From positions 11,810,671 through 11,874,670 of the forward strand of contig NC_044922.1 of NCBI RefSeq assembly GCF_003576645.1: a stretch of DNA of 64,000 bases, read 5' to 3'. This document shows, piece after piece, positions 22,339 through 34,099 of the stretch. How positions within the stretch are numbered: position 1 is the first letter of the stretch; each line of letters opens with the position of its first letter. The position numbers and the translations under genes are program-made. The DNA is from Ipomoea triloba. Lineage: Eukaryota; Streptophyta; Magnoliopsida; Solanales; Convolvulaceae. The notes below the pieces were generated by a model, which saw only the letters and a program-made list of their open reading frames with translations, ran no database searches and was not told the origin of the DNA.

Positions 22339-25300
22339 ATGGCGAATGAAAACGGTGTTTCTGCAATGGAAATTGAAGAGCAGAATCCAAATCACGCTGA
22401 TCAGATCAACAAACCCAAGTTCTCTATCAATGGTTGTCTCTATTCTCCTCTTCCTCGTTGTATATAATATATGTTTGCGTGTTTGCACCGGATAGCTATT
22501 GTATAAAACTGTACCTGTTTGCATAAGATGCCCATTTTACTATATTGCATGAGGGAGCTGACTGTTTAATGCTCATTTCCTTTTGATATGCCTCCTTGAC
22601 CCTTTTGAATTGCTAATTTGGGGCATCGATTCGGTGCTGTATAGTGTTGCAGTTGTTGAAATCCGCTCAAATGCAGCACGGGTTGCGTTTTGGTGACTAC
22701 ACTAGATACCGGTAAGATTGATTAATAATTTATGTGTCATATGCAATAATCTGTGAGCTTTGCTCTAATGTGTTTATAAAATGGTGTGGTCACTGATTGA
22801 TTGAGTATGCAGGAGGTATTGCACTGCTCGATTGAGGCGATTGTACAAATCACTGAAGTTCACCCATGGACGTGGGAAATATACCAAACGTGCAATTACA
22901 GCAGCTGTAGTCACCGAAGTGAGGTGTGTATAATGCACTTTGATTCATTTTTTGCAGTAGCTCTTGGCTATACGGTGGGATTCTGTTCAAGTTTTAAGAT
23001 GATGCCCTGGCTGTTTTATCATTATCCACAATTGTTACATTCGTGGTGATCCAGCTATTTGGAGCTCCATTTGCAATTCAACTTTTCCAGTTGCTATTTT
23101 CTCCTTTGAAGTTGTGTGGCAAGGCTACATGTAACACTAATAAGGTTTTGTTGGAATTGATATGAAAGGTAGAACTGTAGAAATAGGGGTTGTCGGTGGT
23201 ACTGAGGTTGCTGAGTGTTATTGTTGGATGTTTTTAACCAGCAGAATTCCTAACTCTTTTTATGAAGCTTAGAGTAAGTTCTTTGGGTCAAATGTAGGTT
23301 TCTTCACTTGGTTCTTTATACTGCTGAGAGAGCGTGGAGTCATGCAATGGAAAAGAAAACTTTGCCTGATGGTCCAAATGCACGACAACGGAGCTACCTC
23401 ATTGGCAGGTTGAGAAAAGCAGTTAAATGGGCTATCCTCTTCCAGGAATTGTGTGCCATCAAGGGAGACTCAAAGACATCTTTGGAAGCAGAAGTGAGCC
23501 CCCTTTCCTTTCATCTATCCAGTTATTGTACTGCTTTCAGAAGTTGGTTCATTCTAATTGATCTTAACCTACCATTTTTACACCCATAGATAATTGCGTT
23601 GTAGGATTTTAGCAACTTTTTCCTCTTAAAAGTAGGCATTAGAAGGTATTGAATGGTTAGGCTGCTTCATCTTTTATATCACAAAGTTTGTTATGTCGAT
23701 TGCAACCTCTTATTTTTTTTAATACACAGAATCTTGTAGTAAGCCCTTAATACACACACAAGGAATTCCTTGAAACTTTGAGAAATCTTAATTTTCTCAC
23801 TCATACTATTCCCTCTCAGGGAAATGTGCAGAATGACAAGGTAACTTAAAGAAATGGAACCCATTTTTGTTGGATTTGTATCAAGTTTCTTTACAATGCA
23901 TCAGAGTTCAAATACTAAAAACTTTACATGGGTGTAGGATCTTTGCCCATTTATATTATTGTTATTTGTTGAGCCTTTGCCCACTGCAGTTCTTTAATGA
24001 TTGCATTTGAACTGTTAGGTTCTAGCCTAACAATCTTAGATGTTGTCCCTAATTGTTAAATTTACAAAACTGGAGTCATAATAATTGAACCTTTCAGGAA
24101 GGATATAAGCAAAATAGCAAATAATATGGGGATCTGGAAAATCTTCTAATTCAAAGTATTGCTGTAACCTTAGGCCATTTTCCTATTCAATATGCATTCT
24201 TATAAACACGCTATTTTTTCTGTGAAATTTGTTTAATGATAACTGTTTCCTGTTGGTGGGTTTCACTCACATCCACTTTTATATGCTATCATTAGGTCTG
24301 GATCTGATTTCATACTCATTGATTAAATGCTTCAATTTTACAAAAAGATTTTCTTATCAAGCACTATTATTTTCTAACTGCAGGCGTATGCAGCATATAT
24401 GAAAGGGAATCTCTTGTTTGAACAAGATAAAAACTGGGACGTTGCACTTAAATGCTTTCGAAGTGCCAGGTAGAATCTAACTTTAACTTGTGTGTGTGTG
24501 CGCTAAATGAGATGGCATTATGTCATTAAGTAAAATCTCAAGTTCAAGGACAACAACATGAACTACTTGCACCAAAAATAATTCTCTTTATTTTTTCCCT
24601 TATGCTTTGTCTCCTAGCTGACCTTAGAGTTTATTAGGGCTGTTTATGAGCAACTTGGGAAATATGGAGATTTAGAGAATCAAGTTTTATGCCGTGAATA
24701 TGTGGAGCAACTAGAACCAAGTATACGCTATTGTTTACACAAGATTGGCGAGTCAAATCTGCAGACTTCTGAACTTGTACACATAGGTGAAATGGAAGGG
24801 CCTGCCCTCGACCTTTTCAAAGCAAAGTTAGAGGTTAGTCATTTATTTAAAGTATTAGCTACCGTGTGCTTGTTTGATTTAGTTATTGCTCCACTGTGAT
24901 CTCCATCATAGTATGTGGTGGTTCTTGTGCAAGAATTGTATCCAGGGTAATTTTCATTTTCAATAATATGACTTGCATTTTCTTTGCTGGCAGGCTGCTA
25001 TGGCTGAGGCTAGATCTCAGCAGGCTGCATCCATGACAGAATTCAATTGGCTTGGTCATAGGTTTCCAATTTCAAATGCAAAAACTAGAGTTTCTATATT
25101 AAAAGGTCAGCGGGCAATTTCTCTAAGGAGATACCATCTGGCTCCTTAGCACCTTGAGTTGTTGAGTTTCTTCAGATATACAAATTATGTTATTTTTCTT
25201 GATCTGATTTATGTGATACAGATTGTACTTGAGGACACATCTGGTTTTCTAGCAGAATGAGTTGTTAAGTCTTCAGATGTTTGAATTGGGTCTCTTGTCT

Positions 25301-27891
25301 TGATCTACTTTATAGATCGTGCTTTCAGTACTTCGTACTCAGTGTTTGAAGTGAAAATCTGTTCCTTCAATTGTTCTCTATTTTCTTGTGATTGCTCAAT
25401 ATGCGTAGCTTGCAAATGCCAAGTTGGAAAACTATTTCTAATCCATGTTAACAGTGATTATTTAAAATGAACATTAGGGGTATAGTCATGAAATGAAGTT
25501 TGCATGTGCATTATGCTTTGATGTGTCTTACAGAGTGCAAATTGAACATGTTTGCAAACATCATTGGGACAATTGTGCTCTACATAATTCACCTATGGCA
25601 TGTTGAGGATCAGTGATGAAAATGTGTTTATGCTTAACTTTTACCTAATTCTGCTGCATCATATTATTCATCATGATTAAATTTGTGTTTACATGTGTAC
25701 AATCAACTTGACCTGGTAGCATTATATTTATGTATTTATCTCTTTATTATGTTTGACATAAAACATTTCTTGTATGTGAAACTTTGATCAGCTCAGGAAT
25801 TAGAGAGAGATATTCATGGTCCAGCAGGAGATTCTCTTCCAGCAGAGAAGAGACTTGTCGTCTTTGACAAGATTTTTGCAGCATATCATGAAGCCAGAAG
25901 CAGTATCCGCAGTGATTTGGTAAGAAAGATACAAGTTGTATTATACTGCATTACTGCTCCTCATCAAATTCCCTCCTAAGTCTCAAATAATTGATACTTC
26001 ATAACCTTTATATGGTACCATTGATAATGCAGAATATTATGCTATTTTCTGCATAACTCTTGAAGCTGATACCAATTTTGTGATTCCTTTAGGTTACTGC
26101 AGCTAATTCTGAAAATGTGAAAGATGAGTTAAGTGGCCTTGATAAAGCTATTGGTGCCATTTTAGGGCAACGAACTATTGAACGGAACCAGTTATTGGTT
26201 AGCATAGCAAAGAGTAAGTTCAGTAAGGTCCGCGATGATAAAAATGAAAAAGTTACGAAGCCTGAAGAGCTTGTGCGGCTGTATGATCTCTTATTACAGG
26301 TAGGATAGAGTTTAATTGCAATTTTTATGTCAATATGAAATTTGAGAGATGATTTAGGCCATAGTAGTGATAATAATGCGAATATTTTGCAACAAATGTA
26401 TTAACTGTGTTTCTTTTGGCAGAACACTTCTGACCTTTCTGATTTAGTTAGCTCTGGAAGAGATAGAAAACCAGAAGAAGTGGCATTTGCTGAGGAATGT
26501 GAATTAAAGAGTATGGTTTTCCGAGCCCAAAGGTCCGTATGACTCCAGTTATCTCCTTTGTTTTCCAGCCCATTTTCTCTCTTCTTCCTCCAATTTTGGT
26601 TGCCATATTTGACCTATCCAAGCAAAAGCTACACTAATCCACTATACCACTATAGGGGGAAAATCCAATCCTTAATTTAGAAATCATTTCTGATGACCTT
26701 CTATTGATTTTAGAATGTGAAGATCTTGAGAGTTTTTGCAGTCATGTCTTTCTTGATCATCTTATGCTTGCCAATCTCTTTTCTTTGTCTGAAATTTACA
26801 GAAAAAAAAAAGTATGGTAATTTAATTTTGGAGGCTTAAATTGATTCAGGACAACACCTAACACTATCATGACAGGTGCTTCTACTTAGCCAAATCATAC
26901 AGTTCTTCTGGAAAGCGGACTGAAGCTTATGCCTTGTTCTCTCGAGCTCGTTCTTTAGCTGATGCCGCACTGAAGAAACTTCACAGTGTGGATATTTCTG
27001 ATCAGGTATGTGCATTGTATACAGTTAAACTGATTTTAATGTTGCTTAAAGTTGATTTTCTTAGATATGTCATTGATGTAGCAGAAACCTAATGTTACTT
27101 GCTCATTGAAATTAATCAAATTATACATCAAAGACATCTTTTATCACCACACGTCTTCTGAAAATTGCATCTGTCTTTAGAGTGAAGGATACTGTTCTAA
27201 TAAGTGGTGTTCTTGCTGTGGGGCTTCTTTTGAAATTCACTAATGATTTATTGTATATTTCCTCCCTTATACCACCAGGTCATAGTCAATGAACTGAAAG
27301 TGTTATCCAATGAGAGTAGATCCAACAGTTGTATAGAGCATGCAAGAGGAATTATGGAGGAGGAGAAGGTTCCCGAAAATCTCTCAAAAAAGATATCAGA
27401 TATTTCATTAAGTGGAAATGATAAAAAGGTATTCTTGTAGCATTTTTCTCTATAGGTTTTATTGCTTTATATTTCACTTGGAAAGAATGAAAATTCACCA
27501 TTCATGGATTGAATTGGAAGCACTCTGAATGTTTGTTAAACGAGTATACCTGCTAGTTGGATGTATATTATTCTTTTTGTTGCTTTTGGTTGTGCACTTT
27601 ATGGTATAGTTTGATGAACTGATGTATTTTACTATCGATCCTAAACTGATTTTATGGCCGTTTCAGCTAGAGAAATTTCTCATGGAGAAATTGGATTCAT
27701 ACGAATCTGCTGTTGGTGATTCCAACACAAAAGTGGCACCTCGCATCGAAGTCTTCCCACCTCCCTTCCAAGCAGTACTGCGCAACCCGATTGTCTTGGA
27801 TCTGGCGTATAATCTCATTGAGTTTCCAGCGCTTGACAGTAGGATGCGAAAAGATAAGAAGGGAGGCTTCATTAGCAGATTTTGGGGTTGA
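22339..27891 (+). CDS. SRP68: Signal recognition particle subunit SRP68, 13 exons, 603 aa
   Basis: Exons: 22339-22432, 22645-22711, 22813-22923, 23298-23493, 24384-24469, 24638-24833, 24994-25105, 25792-25919, 26093-26299, 26423-26532, 26876-27005, 27279-27428, 27667-27891. All junctions are GT-AG with matching phases; the coding length is 1812 nt. SRP68 pairs with SRP72 on the S domain of SRP RNA in the cytosol and supports co-translational targeting to the ER. The conserved N-terminal RNA-binding region spans about residues 29-230: FSINVLQLLKSAQMQHGLRF, CTARLRRLYKSLKFTHGRGK, RAWSHAMEKK, GRLRKAVKWA and AAYMKGNLLFEQDKNWDVAL. The middle and C-terminal helical repeats include RCFYLAKSYSSSGKRTEAYA. 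The C-terminus is KKGGFISRFWG. Length and start agree with plant SRP68 (about 600 aa). No frame break is seen, so it looks functional and is probably the only essential gene here. Confidence 0.96.
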
Positions 27892-28296
27892 GTTTCCATT
27901 TATACTGTCTCTAATTTGGAATAATATCCAGGATTTCCCCCCTTTTTTAGAACTGCAGTTTGCCATATCATATTTCCAGCGGCTGAATTTTGGATTGATC
28001 GCTTGTGACACTTTTTTTCTAGGATCAGAAAATTTGAATTTTCTTAACTCATGACAAAAGGGAGAGCTTTTATGTTTGAAGGCTATATCATCTTTTATGT
28101 TTGGATCTTGGATCTGCAGTTGGCTCAAAACATCACAAGCTCGAGTTAGGCTCCTAGTCGGCTGGCCAACTAGGTAGTGCCCAAGTGAAAAAGCGTTTCT
28201 AGGCACGATTTTTATAACACTACTTTTAATAGTTGAAGAACCAATTATATAAAATTCTTATGAAATTTTAGAATTTGACATCATAACTCCCAGTCT
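27892..28296 (+). other. SRP68 3' flank
   Basis: Probable 3' UTR. No gene is seen. Open frames on either strand here are continuations of the SRP68 exon in other frames. Confidence 0.5.
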
Positions 28297-28838
28297 ATAT
28301 AGGGATACGCTCAAGTGAGAACAATTGTCCAAGAGAGAAATTAGAACTACTCACAGCCGTTCACATATCCAGATTTAACGAATCAGATGTAATTTAAAAA
28401 AAAAAGTGATGAGGTGGTATTTTTGTAAATAATTTGAACTTTGGTGCAAGTAAAATATGTTACAAGTGCAAGTAATTGATGCAAGTTTGCAAATAAAAAG
28501 TGTAAGTAAAATACCTTGGTAACATTCGTGCACCTAATGATTAAGTCTTTCACATAGGTGCACATAATAATAATGCCTGGTGCAACTAATGATAACGTTA
28601 GGTGCACTTAATATTGATACTCAGTGTATATTTTACTTGCACTTAAGTGCACTATATGGAACTGTTACTTGCACTTTTAATACAATTTACTTGCATTTCG
28701 ATGTTCAACTATTTACGAAAATGCCATCATGTTTTTTTTTTAAATCAATATTTCTGATCTGTTAGATTTGGACACGTGGACGGCTATGAGTTGTTTTTAG
28801 TTCTCTCTTGGGCTACCCGTTCTCACCTCAACGGACTT
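28297..28838. mobile_element. MITE with about 70-bp TIRs and GTGCAC-rich core
   Basis: The left end, TACGCTCAAGTGAGAAC then CCAAGAGAGAA and CCAGATTTAACG, is matched in inverted form on the right: TCCGTTGAGGTGAGAAC, CCAAGAGAGAA, GTCCAAATC. The core repeats GGTGCAA/GGTGCAC words. It inserts beside (TA)n. The same family occurs at 59250-59905. Confidence 0.75.
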
Positions 28839-28860
28839 ATATATATATATATATATATAT
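28839..28860. repeat. (TA)n microsatellite
   Basis: A short TA run between two MITEs. Confidence 0.9.
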
Positions 28861-28880
28861 TGAAAACATGTTTTATGTCA

Positions 28881-29145
28881 ATCATTATTGCATGGACCAT
28901 GGTCCACACAGCTGTGTGGACCAAAAATAAAAAGTACATTATTTTTGTACTGAAGAAACATTATTTCTGTACTGTAGGTACATTATTTTAGGATACATTA
29001 TTTTGGTGCTGAAGGTACATTATTTGATATATACTATCAAATAATATACCTACAGTACAAAAATAATGTACATTCAGTTAAAAAATAATGTACTTTTTAT
29101 TTTTGGTCCACGCTGTGTGGACCATGATCCATGCAATAATTTGCC
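28881..29145. mobile_element. 265-bp fold-back MITE (GTCCACACAG family)
   Basis: Nearly complete palindrome: the left TIR TTATTGCATGGACCATGGTC pairs with the right GACCATGATCCATGCAATAA, and the arms continue through AAAATAAAAAGTACATTATT. Identical 11-bp flanks GTTTTATGTCA lie at 28870-28880 and 29146-29156. The length of the duplication suggests a MULE-type MITE. Other copies: 32468-32575 (partial), 49301-49525 (partial) and 51159-53954 (interrupted by a solo LTR). Confidence 0.85.
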
Positions 29146-29156
29146 GTTTTATGTCA

Positions 29157-29782
29157 TGTATGTATTGTGTCATTCACTTAGAGCTGTCAATACGGATTAG
29201 CATCCATCCCGGACTTTGGAGAAACACACAACATCGACAGCAAGCAGCAAATCCAGCAAGTATGCAATTTTTTATAAAAATAAAATTCATGTGATTTCTT
29301 TTTAAAAAATCAAAGTGAACAAATACTCAAATCCAAAAACACAAAATATCAAATTAGATTGTTGTACTACAGTTATTGAAAAGTTAGATCAAGAAAATTA
29401 TTGAAAGAGGCCCCAGAAATATGTCATCACCAATAGATAGCACAAATCTAGGTCTACGGGCTGGAAATGGAAAGAGGAGTTGGGTTATCCATGGAGGAAA
29501 AAAGAATGAGGGGCGGTGACGAACAGCGACTCAAAGATTTGAGGGTGTGACTCATGTGAAGAGGAGCAGTGACCGACGACTCCGGGAAAGGCGAGGCGAA
29601 CAGCGATTGGCTACCGGCGACTACAGGAAGGCGAGGTGAACGAAGACCGGCGACTACGGGAAGGCGAGGCGAGCGACGAATGGCGACTGCGAGAAGACGA
29701 GGTGAGGTGAAGACTGAGAAAACGAGCGGAGAGTAAGCTAGGCCTTAGAGTCTGAGATTGAGAGGGAGACTCTAAGCTCTAA
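29157..29782. other. Unassigned region with GC-rich tandem repeat
   Basis: No gene. Around 29560-29710 variants of GCGACTACGGGAAGGCGAGGCGAACAGCG repeat three to four times (period about 45 bp), unusual in this AT-rich DNA. The sequence resumes at 30519, so it is the host of the Tourist-like insertion. Confidence 0.55.
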
Positions 29783-30515
29783 GAGCATCTTATCAGTTGG
29801 AGTTTTTTCTTCAGTTTTTTGTGCCCCAACATCCACCTCATCATCTACCATCTTACTCAATCATAATAATTCTTCCTCACACTAGTTTGAGTTTTTTCTC
29901 AGTTTTTTGTGGACCCACCATTTCCCCCCACTATATTTTAATTAATTAATTATTTAATAGCATTATAAAAATTATAATTACAAATGATATTTTTTATTAT
30001 ATTTAAATTAAACATGTCAAAATTAAAATATATTTACAATTATAAATTTTCAAAAAAATTAAAAAGAATTATATAAACAAGAAAAACTAAAAATAAAACT
30101 AAAACAATAATTATTTAAACAAGAAAAACTAAAAAAAAAAAATTCAAAAGAATTATATAAACTAAACAAAGAGTAACAAAAAAATTATAAAAAAAAATAT
30201 GTAAAATGTTTGGCCGTTGCTCAGTCGGCCGTTGCTACTGCAACTGAGCAACGGCCAAAAAGATTAAGAAAAAAAAAATAAAACTAAACAGTCAGGCGGC
30301 CACTCTGACTCGCCCCAGTGGGCGCGTGAGAGACACTGTGCCGCAATCGCGCCTTTTGCGATGTTTTTTTTTTGTTTTTTTTCCTTCTCCTGCAATATAT
30401 TTGATTTTGCAGGAGAAATATCTCCTCAAATTTTTATCTCCATATCAATTATGATCCCTTCCAATGAGTTTTTTCTCTGCCATGATCCCTCAAATATGCA
30501 TAGATGGAGTTGCTC
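29783..30515. mobile_element. Tourist-like (PIF/Harbinger) element
   Basis: Left end GAGCATCTTATCAGTTGGAG; right end in reverse complement GAGCAACTCCATCTATGCAT. It is flanked by TAA on both sides (29780-29782 and 30516-30518), the 3-bp target duplication of PIF/Harbinger elements. The interior is AT-rich and encodes no transposase. It contains a local inverted repeat, GGCCGTTGCTCAG, around 30211-30255. Confidence 0.7.
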
Positions 30516-30662
30516 TAAGCAGTGAGAACTGAGAGGCAGATAGTGAGATTAGGGATTTAGGGTTTCCTAATCCTGCGGGGTGAGAAGCTGAGCAGAGAGG
30601 CAGAGAGCTAGAGAGCATTGAGAAGCGTGAGAGACTGAGAGTGGTGAGACTTTAGTGGCATT

Positions 30663-30665
<3 letters not shown>

Positions 30666-30706
<41 letters not shown>
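30666..30706. repeat. (TA)n microsatellite
   Basis: A TA dinucleotide run of about 41 bp. Confidence 0.95.
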
Positions 30707-30710
<4 letters not shown>

Positions 30711-30719
30711 ATTTGGGGA

Positions 30720-30890
30720 TTTTAGGTTTTGCTCTTTGGTGGATATTTCATAGTCCAAGATGGGTCAAATGATGAATATGAAGTAATGTAATAAGTGTAG
30801 GATTGATGAAGTAATTGTGAACCATATCTCTGATTATGAAGTAATGCAATAAGTGTAGGTTTTGCTCTTTGGTTGATATTTCATAGTTGT
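30720..30890. repeat. Short tandem duplication, about 130 bp period
   Basis: AGGTTTTGCTCTTTGGT and ATATTTCATAGT occur at about 30723 and 30856. GAAGTAATG(T/C)AATAAGTGTAGG occurs at about 30780 and 30838. This is an imperfect direct duplication. Confidence 0.7.
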
Positions 30891-31926
30891 TTTTGGTGCA
30901 TATTGTCTTTATCTTAGTGAAATTGAGACTCGTTTGTGTGTTATATTGTCCTAAGGTTTAATTTGTCCACAACGAGCAGCAAAGGAAGGATTTTGGGAGT
31001 TGGAAGCAAAAGAATCTGCCTAAGGCTAGAAAGGAGTAGTGGAGCACAAAATGAAACGAAAATCAAAATTGAAAGGTACCTCATGGCCACCTACACGGTC
31101 GTGAGGGAGCCAATGACCTACTTAACGAGATCCCAGATCTGCGACCTGATCCTCACGGCCCCCTACACGGCCGTGAGGCAGGCCGGGAGGGTCTGTGCAG
31201 TTTCTATTTATGCTGCATTTTTCTGCATATTTGGGGGATTCCGAACCCTAGACTTGTTTGATCTTATTTTTCCTCTTCTCTTTAGATTTCCTTAGCTTAG
31301 TTTAGCCTAGTTTTACATACGTCACTTTGATTTAAGGCTTGGATTGCAGATTTGAGTTGGATTTACTTCTTCATTGTTAGTAAAGCTTTCTTTCCCTTTA
31401 TTTACTTTCTTTTCAGATTTCTTGCAATGTTTATGGCTATTCTTTATTGCTTTGTTTTGTCTTCCATAATGATGCGTAAGTAGTTCGCTTATGGGTTTGG
31501 ATTAGGGTCCTATTGCTATTCTTGATGCTAGGTTTGTGATTATTGCATAAAGGAGAATAATTGTTTACCTAGGGTTTATGTTTGAATTGCAAATTGAATT
31601 CTTCTTGTTATTGATTGATGGCCAGCAATTGTTAGCTTGTTTTGGAGAGGATTTCATCACAACGAAAGTTGGGTGAAAGACTCAAGCCTAACCAATTTCA
31701 AACCCAATTTTCCTACTATAAGGATATGGGTAATTTGGGGGCTTATAATGTTTATGTGTTTTAAGGTTAGGAGGGATGCATCGCGAAAGTGGGGCAATCT
31801 TATCCTAATTCTTGTTTATTGATTACGAAAGTAGCTTGAACTTGAATTCTTGAGTGCATTACCAATAATCCCTTGGTTAATATAATTGTTTCCCCCCCAA
31901 TTTTGAGATTGTTAGAACATCAAGGT
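30890..31926 (+). mobile_element. Gypsy LTR-like remnant with palindromic module
   Basis: The palindrome-rich segment CCTACACGGCCGTGAGGCAG (about 31160) and a weaker copy at about 31092 are followed by TCTATTTATGCTGC, a TATA-like signal. A long leader-like stretch comes next. The same order (palindromes, TATA, pyrimidine-rich leader) occurs in the Athila-like LTR at 32780-33000. Neither LTR end was fixed. Confidence 0.45.
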
Positions 31927-32465
31927 TGTAATACCCCTAATCTGACCCATTTTTTTATCATATAGTTTATTCCTCATTTAATTTGTATCCTTTATTTTCA
32001 TTCCTTAATCATAATTTACTTGGATTCTAGTGAATTCCAATAATTCAGGGCCTAGAATTTTGCAATTCATACAAGTACGTGTCATAGTCCCAATCCTCAG
32101 CAGAACGACATTCACACCCTCATTTTTACTATCACCATTTTACTCATCAAGGATCAAAATAGGTTCATGTTTTGGAATGAAACTTGGCTATCAGGTTCTT
32201 ATCAGATAGACTTTTGGTCAAAGATTTTGTCTCATAAATATTTTATTCAAATAGGACTTTCGAAACCATGAATATTTATATAAGTTTTGATACTAAATTA
32301 TTTACAAATCGGCATAGAAAATATTTTACGTGTATATATATACACGAATTTATATACTTGGTAGAAGTGAAAATTTTATAATAGGTTTTATTTGGTTTTA
32401 AATAAAGAGGATTTTCACGAAAATTTTTTCGTGGTCTCACAATAACCTAGCGTGTTTGACCAATG
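31927..32465 (+). mobile_element. Truncated Gypsy-type LTR fragment
   Basis: It begins TGTAATACCCCTAATCTGAC, close to the TGTAACACCCC start of the solo LTR at 51389. It is cut off where the MITE-derived sequence begins near 32468. Confidence 0.4.
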
Positions 32466-32467
32466 AA

Positions 32468-32575
32468 GAAATTTAGGGTAAATTATTGTGTGGACCATGG
32501 TTCACATAGCTGTGTGGACCATGAATATAAGTTGCATTTTTAATATTCTAAAGGTACATTATTTTAAGCGCTAAG
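32468..32575. mobile_element. Partial copy of the GTCCACACAG MITE
   Basis: AAATTATTGTGTGGACCATGG followed by AGCTGTGTGGACCATGAATA matches the left arm of the MITE at 28881. The right arm is missing. Confidence 0.7.
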
Positions 32576-32589
32576 AACAGTCGAGTTTA

Positions 32590-33840
32590 GGGTCAAGTAT
32601 AGGACACGTTAATGCACGGTTTTGTCACCCATTTGTAATCATTTCATGCATAAAAGACTCTGATGTTGTCAAATTTGTAAACTCAACTTTATATTATGTT
32701 TTAAAGTCATTCCCGCAGAACAGAACAGGATCCAAGGCCGAAAAGAAGGAACAAACGGAGAAGCAACCGAGTAGGGAACAATCCACGCTGCCTCCACGCG
32801 TGGAGGAGGCGTGAAACATTTCTAGTAGGGTTCCACGCCATGTTCCACGTGTGGATGAAACGTGGACCGGGCCATTAAGGGAAATTTTGAGATTTTGACT
32901 TTTTGTTGGCTATTTAAACCCTTCCCATGCATTTTTGAGGAGATCCCAAATTTTCTAGATCTGATTTCAATTGTTCTTTCCCCTTTGGGGGGAAATTCCC
33001 CCATATCCTTAGTGTTAGATTTCTTATTCAAGGTTAGATCTAGCTAGATTGATGCCATGAAAGTGAAGATGTAATAGGATTTCTTGGATTAAAGTGGTAT
33101 ATCTTCTCTACTCTTATCTTAGTTAATTGCATTTCTATTTCCTTTTCATTTCTCTTGTTGTTATCTCTTGTTTTGTTTCTTTTTGCTTTGAATGATGATG
33201 ACTTAGATTAGATTAGGGGATTGGTGGCCCCAAACTAGTTGATGTGGCTGATGTGTTGAAATATTTCAATTTGGTTGTAGACATGATGAATTAGGATTCT
33301 ATAGCTTTGTGTGGTTGATGATTTGATTTGATTTGTGCCTAAGTGTGACCACATTAGGTAGCAAAGTTGAGGAAGTGTGGATTGCGTGATAGCGGATCCA
33401 CACGAGTCCTAACAACCACATCCCCGCCCTCGATCCGGAAGGATGAGGCCCGGGAGGAGTGGTAGACCAAGTGTTCGATGAAATGCCCCAGCCGAATGAG
33501 GTCTTGGGAGTCCGAGTGTGACGCCACTCGGTGATGTGCCTTGAGCTCCCTAGTTTGACTCCGAACCGCATTGCCTATAATCCCCTTAGTAAAGTCAACC
33601 GCATAAGCTAGCTAAGACTCCCAATCCCCGTTCCTCTTAATTACTTACTCTAGTTCACCATTGTTTCCCCTTGTTTTTATGATTCTTTCGTTTTCTAGCC
33701 ATTCATGTAACTCTTGCATCTCACCCTCCTAAATGCCAACACGTAATTCAACTCCAATTTGTCATCCTTGAGAACACAACACTCGGGGAGCTTTTTCTCC
33801 GTTTTACCCTTCATTCTACCTCACCGCAAAATACTACAAC
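32590..33840 (+). mobile_element. Probable 5' LTR of Athila-like element
   Basis: The stretch ends a few bases before an Athila-type primer-binding site, as a 5' LTR should. It contains two palindromic modules (32784-32815 and 32831-32870), then GCTATTTAAACCC at about 32909 as a TATA signal. The left boundary is uncertain and no second LTR was found to align. Confidence 0.5.
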
Positions 33841-33845
33841 CAAAA

Positions 33846-33863
33846 TGGCGCCGTTGCCGGGGA
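33846..33863 (+). other. Primer-binding site, tRNA-Asp type (Athila)
   Basis: TGGCGCCGTTGCCGGGGA is the conserved minus-strand primer site of Athila/Tat Gypsy elements, complementary to the 3' end of tRNA-Asp. It gives the element's orientation (plus) and fixes the LTR/internal junction just upstream. Confidence 0.9.
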
Positions 33864-34099
33864 CGGCAAACGGTTTTTGAAATTGTGTTTGACATTTAGG
33901 AAGTTAATCCTTAAGAGTTCTTGAATTGCTTTCTTTTTGCTTTGTTTTTTCTCTTATTTTGTTACTTGAGTGGAAAAGTGAGTTTATTTTCTCTTGCATA
34001 TCTTTTGCTCACTTGCAACTACTTCTAGTTGCAAAGATTCGATGTTGGTTAAGCTTTGTGCAGGAAATTTGTATTGAAAACCATTTAAGGAGCTTGCCA

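Noticed and set aside
27663..28206. Minus-strand open frames over the last SRP68 exon
   Set aside because: They are antisense shadows of a conserved exon with no recognisable protein features.
33299..33571. Minus-strand frame in the Athila-like LTR
   Set aside because: It lies in LTR sequence, opposite to the element, with no known domain.
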